NCBI RefSeq assembly: GCF_019303535.1
Contig: NZ_JACCIU010000001.1
Coordinates: 434,001 to 498,000 of the forward strand
Source: Lactobacillus sp. Sy-1
GTDB lineage: Bacteria; Bacillota; Bacilli; Lactobacillales; Lactobacillaceae
Length of the DNA stretch: 64,000 nucleotides
Direction of reading: 5' to 3'
Shown: positions 18,901-25,700 of the stretch, one piece after another
How positions within the stretch are numbered: the stretch's first letter is position 1
Layout: every line of letters begins with the position of its first letter
Program-made: the position numbers and the translations under genes
Notes under the pieces: model-generated
Told to the model about the DNA's origin: nothing
What the model saw: the letters and a program-made list of their open reading frames with translations, nothing else
Database searches by the model: none

Positions 18901-19535
18901 ATTACGCTAAGGCTTACCAGGTAGGACATGCTGACTATATTAAGGAAGTTGCCCTAGGGCGTGCCGCTGCTAAGAATGCAGGGCGCTATGCTGATGCATC
19001 ATTAGTTGATCGTTCGGTTGGTTACCGTGATGGGTACGTTAAGAAGTTCAACGCGCGGCTAAAGAAAGCACCGTTATATATTTACAATACGAAGAGTCTC
19101 TATCTACACACCAAGGCTGATTTTGGTAAGGGGAAGCGGGTTAAGGGCTACGCTAAGCAACCCCAAAACCAAATTCATGAGTTTAAGGTGCTAGGAATTA
19201 CCGTTAATAAGCGGGGCTTGGTTCGCTACTATGTCAAGGGACACCTAGCCGATCAAACGGTTAAGGGCTACATGACTGCTAATCGTGATTACATTAAACA
19301 GGCGTATTACGATAAGCATGATATGCAGAAAGCACAAGCAACCGTTAAGGTAATTAGTAAGAAGGGGATTCGAGTGCATGATCGGACTACTTTTGATACG
19401 AAGGATGGTAAATATTACCAACCAGGAACTAAGTTAACGGTTACCAAAGTAGTTAACTACAAGGGACTAACTAGGTTTGAAATATCAAATGGTGGTTACA
19501 TTACCAGTAATAAAAAGCTAGTTCAATTGATTTAA
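3984..19535 (+). CDS. Giant beta-solenoid/helical-stalk adhesin, 5183 aa (gene 2)
   Basis: Domains in order (residues approximate): 1-49 secretion leader with a basic n-region (KKILRKVKKQW), hydrophobic core and likely cleavage near RADAD; 50-210 Ser/Thr/Ala-rich; 210-225 a DSDGISD calcium-loop-like motif found only in this paralog; 240-330 two copies of the 45-residue Ala/Ser/Gly repeat; 525-970 pectate-lyase-like adhesive beta-solenoid; 975-1115 Ig-like beta domain; 1150-4910 Ala/Ser/Asn helical stalk; 4915-5183 Tyr/Gly linker and two DUF5776/SLAP-like repeats. The stalk has 16 turn motifs from 8304 to 18276, with six consecutive spacings of exactly 663 bases from 13647 to 17625. I saw no cysteine and no LPXTG. 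It has its own promoter and terminator. The likely role is secretion, perhaps by SecA2/SecY2 as for other KxYKxGKxW proteins, and display of an adhesive tip on a long stalk. Ligand unknown. Confidence 0.92.
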   Translation: MLYNKFQFNKVNDKKILRKVKKQWVVVSLSMLFLMGGTAFTQREARADADVNANTSLSQAESAGTTTNSSATTSVSSIAASGKDADNGTSSTSATLSGVSTSSSPSITSSTDSNSVSSVVTSTSVSASSSNATTDVKSSVATSSSVGSSNNASAASTTTSSSTTSSGTSSSASGTISNGTTSSGDASGSDSKSGTSTATSSSATQTSGLILLNTDSDGISDRINLDAVNDNNTTATNQSSVYSSAYAAAYSAAQIGSSFATSGNSDATFLSAVSAAQSAYGAYVKAFSGGFTAASSAAIAGTTVTTNSSIGYTSGITAYYSTNAGAVAAWNSLHPDDTKSADSAGLYNTKDAFYVQGYNATINAFNTYSSLNASAGTQSGSAIYGSGGLGQQTSVTSGSVNKNISAQVVNSPSDSAEATSGNDVQSSTSGTISGTGVNAAAPDQSLAYNYAVDYFLTRQGTYDAETGRWNGATASGAYSVLDTTNNTNNPYIQAYNGAQDAINNEQTGSFFSVTNLTSDQKSSTTNNYQYGYNDVANKVNNQNIAFVTYNTTNSNIDKFFSRSYINGNSELRITSDFNYTASTGNTAVGANMNMIINGQNHIVDWQRMHQNPYNIKSLTVENFAKMYGTNVYGPINLWNSTSGSLTYRNMNYEGSQLFYGPSLPNLYIDGGVSVISEGSYTSPFNTNGYKTDNNNQQNIQVTNMELLPNSYYYGKTEKGNNIELGGNLVLDQGASMYLVPRGRGGENASGGDRGLVVSGNVNINKGASLTAAPGDSSANAMIINSGGTVTVNGGSLNSIYDYNPTDTDPTLIQGNVYVKNGGKIVVHATTNVTNFGGNLFTIAKGGSLSITNLATMQIYADGANTNKNMYLMNNSGNVTISNPGKSVILSKNGLNNDQGGNGAGRFFNTTPITAYSVIGQANDQVDSRPQYMVKISSDGQSDSNIITVWDPINNEVTDETLNNFNNLTYQYLAFDAVPTVYINSTPVLKNDSTANSKYDVTTNLQLTNLNSTDGYVYVRVQTNGQDEKPASGDNPANFTTNSSGMIMDSDQPTGNGKDADYRNAYTTAIPVIAFTNIGDGLYSYSYSHQINATTQVPTDVIVTAQYEVTNNSIEVKNNGSQTQIINKSHNPASPGAISNSTDSTPGTITQNVVVVDNTGKYNSVAQSANTSANDVANQASSGLSSYASVADSAANTVSGYNSTAQSYANDSATLAKDATYASLVKSAATSISSYSVDANVQSSIADSASSAASVAIANAMSQAVLASSYASIAANTVIQFSSASSVYPLASAISLQNSANSAASSAASRATSVASLATSYSNVAASANMTGATASSKALNDEKSAAQAMASITTAYNKLLADNFNSIAASAVASATSASNAVVSAATGSVNGSSNASNTASHSALASAAASTASDNNNSATSDANAAQSTNSLVQSAFSSNASNSVVSSAASVANSATTVASDAASQVASANSAAQSANSRAANDNSTAASANAVASSATSAAIAASIAASTAVLNGDPSAASIAASTAVSVASIAVAASVAASNANADAAAAANDATNASSTAASATSVASSANSLVQSANAVINATAGDAQSAANEANQYASKASISASQANDAATNASSGANSASTMASQYASETAQTASQASGLMGSISTAQQATNQLQSSNPSNAIVSSAVSVIASVTTAANSNAVIESNANVEAQSASAVASANTASANAAAQAASTQASIARSAAVVANAAASTGDTATAKSADSVAKDAASAAANFNSSASAARISAQSAASVAATASTVASNMAVAISASATAASQAASEAASNVSQVNSDSSGAVSAAMNANAASNTATSVSNGVASNSTTASNAANGANDSNTATSQTAAATSSIAQNVNSMAAQNADNSIIASANTVVNGASSTAQSAASAAASANGAAQSAKNQVDTDSSTAASANGVASSAAAVARSASQAASEAAVNGDVSAASVALSTAISAASVANSAANEATNANSAASTAASNAVTQSSVAASASSVAASANSVASATQASAAAVVQAIANASAAQSDANTAAKYVTAASVANSSASATVPSANSNAVNAANSASATASDTAALSSTNSVVASIASANATDSVVASIASSVAAYQSAAVSASAAGSNAAAQAAIASSTASSAAQQAASQSQVASSASAAAQSYATAASSAAQNGDSATVSKNASLVSSAIAVASQAAINGSSYANQVVSAAQQATIESQSAASAKTATQSAADAAAQLQVSLVNSVAAVNSAANSEASVAQPVASQATNDASQATAGTADNSQAVDKRSSVASSAASSASMAAGSAQNAATGASQAAAENPADSTIASLATVASSAAVVASSAATVANQASQTAWTASSTANSANSAAQSASVATNSYATVASGESVAAAQAASAGNMSAAKSHADAASNAAASAAAQATVAENASTAASQAAVDASSAASLAQSANDVAQSANSVATSAENEAVKDSQANAASAAANRSAASSANSAAHSYASGASVSVSNADADDQQAASDVNTTSVANTGASQSASAVNQVATSANSVASANASNSVISSAAAKVNSANIVAASAAADAVTANEQAAAAMVTATTASHTASVQNSLAQQAATDASIASSKADSAYAAKDYAAGNSYVNTAIQNASNAQAASQAASAAASAIKAATDLASSAAVRATTDSQTAAQASTAASSAAAELNTAVSTQNNQVSAADSIASAAVAANRSAAVASNHAETNSAVTSSNASATSSLASQTSIAASLASSQASDAHNAVSIANSALNLEPSADSGTKSALSSDASVATAAANQADAANNNASAANQAATSANNAANLASTSASVARSAAQSATTAATSFASQAVAAAVAGDSSAADSYNQQAQTAANSAATQNASAQAADSAAANASMVAANAVQSAETAVSVASSANSLASSAASDAQSRVASYDANQSKQRASNAASATSSHSAAIASNGTDVASDATTTSQAVSAISQTVSAANSAVTATNQLVSDHPKNAVIATANSTAQSAAIVASQASADASLASQIVASASTTVSSASEVASSAQAAANAANYAASSAAAAASDPNLSPAARETAKSAAANAADQAAAQEKVASQAANDASNAASAADQAAARATKDQSIAATAAQQAKDAQQAAQNAANAGNQYDSAADSAAAAAASANATGSTAAVSAANASNQADQAASQASSSTSVTSSNSAIISGITSTTNSIAAAHSANQVISAAATAVSSASVVASAATSDAVVANDAAQSAKATASSAVVVANSASTTASSANVAAASAASAAKSYASEGNEDSAASAVTVASIQASVASAAATSAALASQAASAANQAASSAAIRAASDAVVAISASAVASFANSVANSATSAEQQAISSADDSSSAASSANTVATSAASGTNSNQGQTSQSAAQTSSSTSNAANDDQSAASDASATSSVFSDHPKNQVVSSAASVVNSAAATASSAHSAASVANSTAQSAKSTADSASESASAASSAASAANSAASSAASAAKSYAVAGDSASAESANSVASSAADSAKAAQNSAAAASQTAANASQAASTAASQAASAAIVASSAAATASSANSVANSAASAEQQAISSADDSSSAASSANTAATSATSGANGDQVQTSQSAAQTSSSTSNAANDDQSASSDASATNSVFSDHPKNQVVSSAASVVNSVAATAGSAHSAASVANSTAQSAKSTADSASESASAASSAASAANSAASSAASAARSYASAGESASAESANSVASAAADSAKAAQNSAAAASQTAANASQVASNAASQAASAATVASSAAATASSATSVANSAASAEQQAISSADDSSSAASSANTVAMSAASGTNSNQGQTSQSAAQTSSSTSNAANDDQSAASDASATNGVFSDHPKNQVVSSAASVVNSAAATASSAHSAASAANSTAQSAKSTADSASESASAASSAASAANSAASSAASAARSYASAGDSASAESANSVASAAADSAKAAQNSAAAASQTAANASQVASNAASQAAGAAIVASSAAATASSATSVANSAASAEQQAISSADDSSSAASSANTAATSAASGTNSNQGQTSQSAAQTSSFTSNAANDDQFASSDASATNSVFSDHPKNKVISSADSVVNSASSVASSAHSAASAANSTAQSAKSTADSASESASAASSAASSANSVASSAASAAKSYAVTGDSASAESANSVASAAADSAKAAQNSAAAASQTAANASQVASSAASQAASAATVASSAAATASSANSVASSAAQDGDQGVAIASAAVSTAASANAVASKAASGAANDANQAAKYASQANDSTSAAHSDNSGVASATSQANSILSSHPKNQVVSSAASVADSASSVASSATSDADIANSQAAAAKAAASVAASAAALAASNAAVANSNADVAASAAQSYADDGDSTSAASANAVAASQAATAVSAASQAVAASNAASVATESASSASVRAASDAAIVKVALSTANSAASAAQSAADAQSNAIKSANSANSQATSISNATSSEAAGTSSANANTAANTNAVNSDNSNTQSNNSAAGSATAVASAIASGAPQNGSAQSAAKVAESANSVASSAAMVASSANATAQSANQAASAANSVAASANRQASTAAQSAQSLASAVSSAAADGNSSAVTSLNSALSSATSAINSYYHVASAEKHSAQSAASVAASAQQVASAAAVVASSANSVAQSAAALAYQVTHLTNQASQYASNTAEINPNVSQAAMIASSAASVTTQYSIVASSSTSQTAFPTNSAQELTSQAISLASQYPDNQSLASYATIASSAFITISAASADAVIANQIAGAATAVANSAATAAASAARIANYTVAAVNSANSAAAAAYNRGDAALGDSYAHEASIAATGAASANADVERYNSIAVSAASMASAAAARAASDYQTIILAAKVVFSANSAATSAAASAGNFYQDGLNDAKAKVKRDPQMASQPTYQAAYDGYQDGFNHRTAKTNFAGQTAVYRNDYAKAYQVGHADYIKEVALGRAAAKNAGRYADASLVDRSVGYRDGYVKKFNARLKKAPLYIYNTKSLYLHTKADFGKGKRVKGYAKQPQNQIHEFKVLGITVNKRGLVRYYVKGHLADQTVKGYMTANRDYIKQAYYDKHDMQKAQATVKVISKKGIRVHDRTTFDTKDGKYYQPGTKLTVTKVVNYKGLTRFEISNGGYITSNKKLVQLI
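4609..4680 (+). other. Calcium-loop-like DxDGxxD motif, present only in gene 2
   Basis: NTDSDGISDRINLD matches the DxDxDGxxD spacing of thrombospondin type 3 and dockerin calcium loops, except that the first acidic residue is Asn. It sits between the Ser/Thr-rich segment and the first 45-residue repeat. Genes 3 and 4 have no equivalent. One loop is weak evidence for calcium binding. Confidence 0.45.
5560..7340 (+). other. Adhesive head of gene 2: pectate-lyase-like beta-solenoid plus Ig-like domain
   Basis: The sequence changes from Ala/Ser-rich to Asn/Gly/Val/Tyr-rich with repeating short beta rungs (for example MNMIINGQNHIVD, GSLTYRNMNYEGSQLFYG, TVTVNGGSL, NVTISNPG). The NGQNH, YEGSQL and IDGxVxxxSE blocks are characteristic of the pectate-lyase-like adhesive domain of lactobacillus surface proteins (recalled as Pfam Pectate_lyase_5). 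From about 6911 an Ig-like domain follows, with VPTVYI, GYVYVRV and a DYRNAYT-AIPV block, all matched in genes 3 and 4. Confidence 0.7.
8304..18710 (+). repeat. Helical stalk of gene 2: 16 super-repeat units of about 221 residues
   Basis: The turn motif codon (H, Y, N or E before P-x-N or its variant) starts at 8304, 8979, 9642, 10302, 10968, 11643, 12327, 12990, 13647, 14310, 14973, 15636, 16299, 16962, 17625 and 18276. Spacings are 675, 663, 660, 666, 675, 684, 663, 657, six times 663, then 651. In the unit at 14973, core positions 7 to 73 step 3-4-3-4 and are Ala except Val at 7, 14, 17 and Tyr at 73. A GE/GD turn lies near 77. A second run at 82-148 is all Ala, followed by a shorter third segment with a Gly-rich kink near 179. 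Confidence 0.9.
14067..16741 (+). repeat. Four near-identical 663-base tandem copies inside the gene 2 stalk
   Basis: From the GCCAATTCCGTGGC segment at 14067 the sequence recurs almost unchanged at 14730, 15393 and 16056, and again at 16719, just before it diverges near 16741. The junctions lie in the second helix of the unit, not at the HPKN turn. This marks the recombination register. Copies keep the same frame and length and differ by scattered, often synonymous, substitutions. Confidence 0.88.
18735..19532 (+). other. C-terminal wall-binding module of gene 2
   Basis: A Tyr/Gly-step linker (NFYQDGLNDAK, AAYDGYQDGFNHR, SVGYRDGYVKKF) is followed by two Lys-rich repeats beginning SLYLHTKADF and GIRVHDRTTF and ending YMTANRDY and YITSNKKL. 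The order and spacing equal those in genes 1 and 3. I read it as non-covalent cell-wall attachment by DUF5776/SLAP-like repeats. Confidence 0.65.
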
Positions 19536-19548
19536 TTCACTAATAATT

Positions 19549-19594
19549 AAAAGGGAATCAATCCGGATAAAATAACGGATTGATTCCCTTTTTT
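19549..19594 (+). terminator. Rho-independent terminator after gene 2
   Basis: AAAAGGGAATCAATCCG at 19549-19565 pairs with CGGATTGATTCCCTTTT at 19576-19592 across a 10-base loop and continues into the T run. The stem is perfect and starts 13 bases after the stop codon. Confidence 0.94.
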
Positions 19595-19627
19595 AATCAT
19601 TAAAATTTTATTAAACTAATAGAATTA

Positions 19628-19661
19628 AATCAATGATTATCAATTGAATAAGTGGTACACT
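19628..19661 (+). promoter_or_regulatory. Promoter of gene 3
   Basis: ATGATT (19633-19638), a 17-base spacer, then TACACT (19656-19661) preceded by TGG. AATCAATGATTATCAA at 19628-19643 is identical to the gene 2 promoter. The leader to the start codon would be about 72 bases. I see no riboswitch or attenuator hairpin in it. Confidence 0.7.
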
Positions 19662-19739
19662 AGCAATATGTATAAGTGGGTTGAATTATAAATTAACTCG
19701 TCCTATGAATTATGTTTAGATATCGAAGGGGATGTCCTT

Positions 19740-22700
19740 ATGCTTTATAATAAATTTGAATTTAATAAAGTAAATGATAAAAAAATTCTCCGGAAAGTGA
19801 AGAAGCAATGGGTAGTTGTCTCCCTATCCATGTTAGCTTTACTAGGGGGTTCGGCACTGGTTGGTCAGAAGGCCATCACAGTTAAAGCCGATGTAAATAC
19901 TGGCTCTACATATGGATCAGATTCTGCTAGTGGTAATGATCAAAACGTAAGTGATTCATTATCGACAACTAGCACATCTAATAGCACCACTAGTGCGTCA
20001 GACGGAAGTACTACTAGTAACACTTCCACGGCTACTAGTGGAGCTAGTTCCAGTAGTCAGTCTTCAGCTAGTTCCGATAGCAAGACCAGCAGTAGTAATG
20101 ATACTACTAGCTCAAGCTCATCAACTAGTTCAGCTAGTTCTAATGCTAAGACCAGCAGTAGTGCTGATAGTACTAGCTCCAGTAGTGCTAGTTCAAGTTC
20201 AGCAACCAGTTCAGCTAGCTCTGATAGCAAGGATAGCAGTTCTTCTGTAACTTCTTCAGACAGTGCTGATAGTGGTTCATCGACTAGTAATGATTCAAGT
20301 GCAGCAGTCAAGTCAGCTGAAAGCGCTGGTTTTGCTGCTGCCTCTTTAGCTAATAAAAATGGTACTAGTGTTGCAATCAGTGATGATGATAACTTCAATA
20401 AGGGTGTTTTGGAATTTGATTCATCCGTAGCTGCTGCTTCATCGTCAGCTGATGAAATGAGTGCTGGTTTTGCTGCAGCTTCGTCTGCCGATTCAGCAGG
20501 GACCTCATTAGCTAGCAATTCTAACTCTGCATTTAATGCTGGGGTTTCAGAATACTACTCTTCAGTTGCCGCTGCGAATGGATTAAGTGTAAGGATGACA
20601 GTTGGTGCAACTGCATCATCCACTGCCGCCCAAATTAGCGCTGCCATTAGTGCTGGTTTCTCAGCAGCTGTATCTGCAGCTAAAGCTGGCACTTCAGTTG
20701 CTACTAGTTCCGATGCTAACTTCAATAGTGGGGTTGCTAGTTATGCAAATAGCTATAATTCTTCAGTTGCTAGTTCCGTATATGCTGCAGCTTATTCAGC
20801 AGCTTCAAATGGAAGCTCTTATTCAGCAAGCAGCAATAGCAACTCCGCTACTTCCACTGCAATTGCAAGTGCGATTGCTTCTGCATCTAGCGCCTACAGT
20901 GCATACAGTTCAGCATTTGCTGGTGGACTTTCAGCTGCTTCGACCGCTGCCTTTTCTGGCACCAGTGTTACTTCACAAAGTGCTAGTGGATTCTCAGATG
21001 GGGTTCAAGCATACTACGCTGCCAATGCCGGAGCGGTGGCTGCTTGGAACTCCCTTCATCCAGATGACTTAAAGTCAGCTGATGATACTACTGATACGTT
21101 TACGACCAGTAATGCATTTTACGTTCAAGGGTACAATGCTACTATTAATGCTTACAACACTTACAATAGCTTAAACGCTAGTGCCGGAACTCAATCTGGT
21201 TCTGCAATTTATGGTTCTGGTGGCCTAGGTCAAACCACTAGTTACACCAGTGGTTCTGTTAACCGTAGTAACTCAGCACAAGTAGTAAATTCGCCAAGTG
21301 ATAGTGCTGAGGCGACTTCTGGAAATAACGTTAAGAGCGGTACTGCCGGAAACTTAACTGGAACTGGAATTAACACTGCAGCACCAACCCAAAGCCTAGC
21401 TTATAACTACGCGATTGATTACTTTTTGGGTCGTCAAGGGGCGTATGATGCTGAAACTGGGCGTTGGAATGGGGCCGATGGTAACGGAAGTTACACCGTT
21501 TTGAATACTTCCACGAATACTAATAATCCATATATTCAGGCCTACCTTGGGGCGAATGCTGCGATTACTAATGAACAGTCACACACTAACCTTTCAAGTG
21601 TTACGGCCCTAACGACCTCGCAAAAGAGCAGCACTACTAATAACTACCAATATGGTTATAATGATGTTGCCAATAAGGTTAATAATCAAAATAATTACTT
21701 TATTACTTATAACACTCCTAATGGAACGTTGGATTCGATTCTTGCGCTTAGTAACAGTGGAACGAACACGATTAAATTCACTAGTGACTATAAGTACTCT
21801 TCAGCTAGTTCTTACGCTCCATCTAATTCCAATCTTAACATCGTTGTTAACGGGCAAAATCATATTGCTGATTTATACCAAATGCACCAGAACCCATACA
21901 ATATTGGGAGTTTAACGATTGAAAACTTCGCTAAGCTGTATGGGACCAATGAATATGGTGCAATTAACCTTTATAATTCAACTTCGGGAAGTTTAACCTA
22001 TCGAAACCTTAATTTTGAGGGCTCTCAGTTATTCTATGGACCTAATTTGCCTAACCTATACATTGATGGTGGGGTTAGTGTAATTAGTGAATACTACTAC
22101 ACAAGTCCATTTAGAACCAATCAGATCACTGACGCACCTACGCAACAAAACTTCCAAGTTACTAACATGGAGTTATTGCCAAATGCATATTACTATGGGC
22201 AAACTCAAGATGGAAATAATATTGAATTAGGGGGAAGTCTTAAGCTAGACCAAGGAGCTACCATGAACTTAGTTCCTAATACAAACTTAGCCAATGGAAG
22301 TCCTGAAAATTACTATTCTGGTAATGGAGCAAGGGGTTCTCGAGGACTATTGCTAACTGGTAATAACTCTAACCTATCGATTGGGAAGGGGGCCACTTTA
22401 AATATTACTCCTGGAAACGGGGCATCATCTGCGCTTTATGTTGCTTCTGGTGGGAACGTTAATATTGACGGTGGTTCACTAAACGTCACTTATAATAATA
22501 ACCCAGTTGATACCAACCCTATTTCTATCGCCGGTAATGTTATGGTTCAAGATGGAGGAACCCTTAGTGTTCATGCTACTAATAATGCTAGCAATATTGG
22601 TGGCGACTTAGTTACCCTTTCTGGGAACCTGAACGTTCAAAACCGTGGGAATTTATTAATCTATGCTGATGGTGCTAATACTAATAAGGCAATGACATTG

Positions 22701-25700
22701 CTTGATAATACTGGTACCGTTACCATCAATAATCCTGGGAATAACGTTATCTTTAGTAAGACTGGGTTAACCTATGATTCAACTCAACCAGGTGCTGGTA
22801 ACTTCTTCCACACTACGCCAATTACTGCTTATTCTGTTATTGGTCAAATTGATGGGACTACCGATTCTACACCACAATACGTGGTTAAAATTGATACTAC
22901 TTCCGGTAACGGAGGAAGTGTAATTTCAGTTATGAACCAGGCAGGTCAAAAGGTTGCTGATAACACGTTAACTTCATTTGACAATGCTAATAACAAGTAT
23001 CTATCATTCCATGCCGTTCCAACTGTTTACATCAGTGGGCAACCATACCTAGTTGTCAATAGTAGTTCATTGAGTAAGTTTTCAGTTTCTACGAATCTTG
23101 AATTAGCTAATGTTAACAGCAATAATGGATATGTTTACGTTCGGGTAACGACTAATGGGATAGATGAAACGCCAAGCTCTGGTGATAATCCGGCTAGTGC
23201 TGCTACTACCACTAGTGGGATGCTAGTTGATCCTGACCAAGCTGTTTTATCTTCCGGGGTTTCTGAATCTGACTATCGGAATGCATACACGGTTGCGATT
23301 CCAGTCGCAAACTTCACATCTAATTCCAATGGAACTTACACTTACACCTACACACGTTCTTTAAACGCCACTTCTGCACAGCCAACTGATGTTAAAATCG
23401 ATGCTCAATATGGAGTTACTAATAACCAGGCTGAAATTGCTAATAGTGGTGGTAGTACAGTCGCTACCAATAGTACCCTTAACCCAGCTACTACATCCAT
23501 TGTAAATAATAGTAGTACTGCTAGTGGAACGATTACTCAAAATGCACAAGTTGCTAATAGTACCGGTTCTTACAATAGTTCCGCTAATTCTGCATCAGTT
23601 GCTGCTAGTTCGTACGCAACTGGGGCTCAATCAGTTGCTGGCAATATGACCTCATACTCTAGTGTGGCTTCAAGTGCATCTACTGTGGTTGCTAGTTTTA
23701 ATAGTTCCGCACAATCGTTAGCCAGTGATAGTAGTACAACTGCTAAGAATGCTAGTTATTCTACTACGGTGAGCTCCGCTTTTGCTGCCATTAGTGCTGC
23801 TAATAGCGATGCCATTAAACAATCATCATTAGCCAGTTCCGCTAGTGTTGCGGCTAGCAAAGCAATTGCATCTGCCTTTGCGGCATCCTCTGCTACAAGT
23901 TCTTACGCTAGCTTAGCTTCCAGTGCAGCTAATAATTTCACACTGGTTTCAGGAGCATCTGCACAAACCTCAGTTAATAATGCAGCTTCAACTTATGCTT
24001 CCCAGGCCGTTTCGGCAGCTGCCGTTGCATACAATCAATCATCAGCGGTTACTTCTATTAACGCCAGTGGTTCACTTGCTGCTTCCCAGGCGGTTTCTGA
24101 CGAAATGAGTGCCGCAATTGCTGCGTTTGTCCTTAGCTCTGCCTACACGAGTCTCCAAGTTTCTGGTGCTGACTCATTAGCCAGTCAAGCTAGCACCGAA
24201 GATAGCACAATTAATGGCAACAAGGCTGCCGTTGATTCAGACTTTACCAGTGTTAATAGTATCGCCAGTCTTTACCCATCCAATTCAGATATTATTAATG
24301 ATCAATCAGTTGCTGCTTCAGCTTCAGCTACTTTGTCAACTGCTGCTTCAGCTGGTTCATCTGCTAATGTGGATGCCCAATCAGCCAAGTCCAATGCCGA
24401 CGCTGCGCAAAGTAGCGCAAGCAGTGCCTATGTGGTTGCTTCAAGTGCTACTTCAGCTGCTTTAATTGCCACTTCAATTGCACAACAGTTCCTATTAAAC
24501 GGAAATAGTTCAGCTGCTCAATCTGAGCTATCTTCAATTGCAACTTTAAGTTCAACTGCTTCTGTTGCTAATGATAATCTTAATACCTACACTTCAGCTG
24601 CATCATCTGCTAATAGTTGGGCTTCGTCAGCTGAATCAGTGGTTGCTTTAAACCTAAAGAATGCCAGTGCTGCTGCTACTGCTGCCAACTCTGCTGCAGC
24701 TAATGCTAGTTCTGTTGCAAGTAGTATTGCTGCAAGTACTGGTGATAGTGCTAGTTCAATTGCATCCAGTGCTGCTAATGCTGCCTCAACTGCTGCTAAT
24801 GGGGGTTCATCAAATGCATCGAATGCTGCCTCACGAGCTAATTCCGCTAGTGTTGATGCATCTAGTGCATCAGCTAATAATTCGTCAGCTAATTCAGAAT
24901 CTGCCGCTGCATCTTCTGCTAATAGTAATGCCCAGTCAGTTGCTGCTGCTAATTCAGGGAATTCAGCAGTTTCTAGCGCCGCTAGTGTCGCATCTTCTGC
25001 CACCGGAGTAGTTAGTTCTGCTGCTAGTGTTGCATCGAATGCTAATTCTACTGCTCAAGATGCTAAGAGTAAGGCTGATAGTGATAATGCTAAGGCTTCA
25101 TCTGCAAATGCTGCCGCTAGTGCTGCCAAGTCTGCTGCTGACTCCGCATCTGCTGCCGCATCATCTGCTACTGCTGCTGGTGATCATTCAACCGCCAGTG
25201 CTGAAGCAAGTACCGCTGCTAGTGAAGCATCAAATGCTTCTAATGCTGCAAATGACGCATCCAACGCTAATAACGATGCCAGTTCTCAGGCTTCAATCGC
25301 ATCGAGTGCATCCGTTGTTGCATCCAGTGCTAACTCAGTTGCTTCATCAGCAAATAACACTGTTCAATCTGCAAATAATACGATTAATTCAATTGCGGGC
25401 TCTGCTACTACTGATGCTCAATCCGCATCTGCTGCTGCAGCTAAGGCTGCTGCTGATGCTTCTGGTGCTGCTACACAATCATCAAGTGCTAATAGTGCCA
25501 GCGATGCTGCGAAGAGTGCATCTTCTGCTGCGAGTGCAGACTCTGCAGCCGCTGGTTCATCAATTGCATCATCGATTGCTCCAGCCCAAAATGCTGCAAA
25601 TAGCATGAACAGTGCTTACCCAAGTAATGCAGCTGTCAAGAGTGCATCTGCGGTAATTTCAAGTGCTGCATCAACTGCTAGTTCTGCTGCCAATGATGCT

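Noticed and set aside
19536-19739. Small gene or RNA in the spacers between giant genes
   Set aside because: The three spacers hold a terminator, promoter and leader and nothing else I can support. No open frame with a ribosome binding site or tRNA-like fold was seen.
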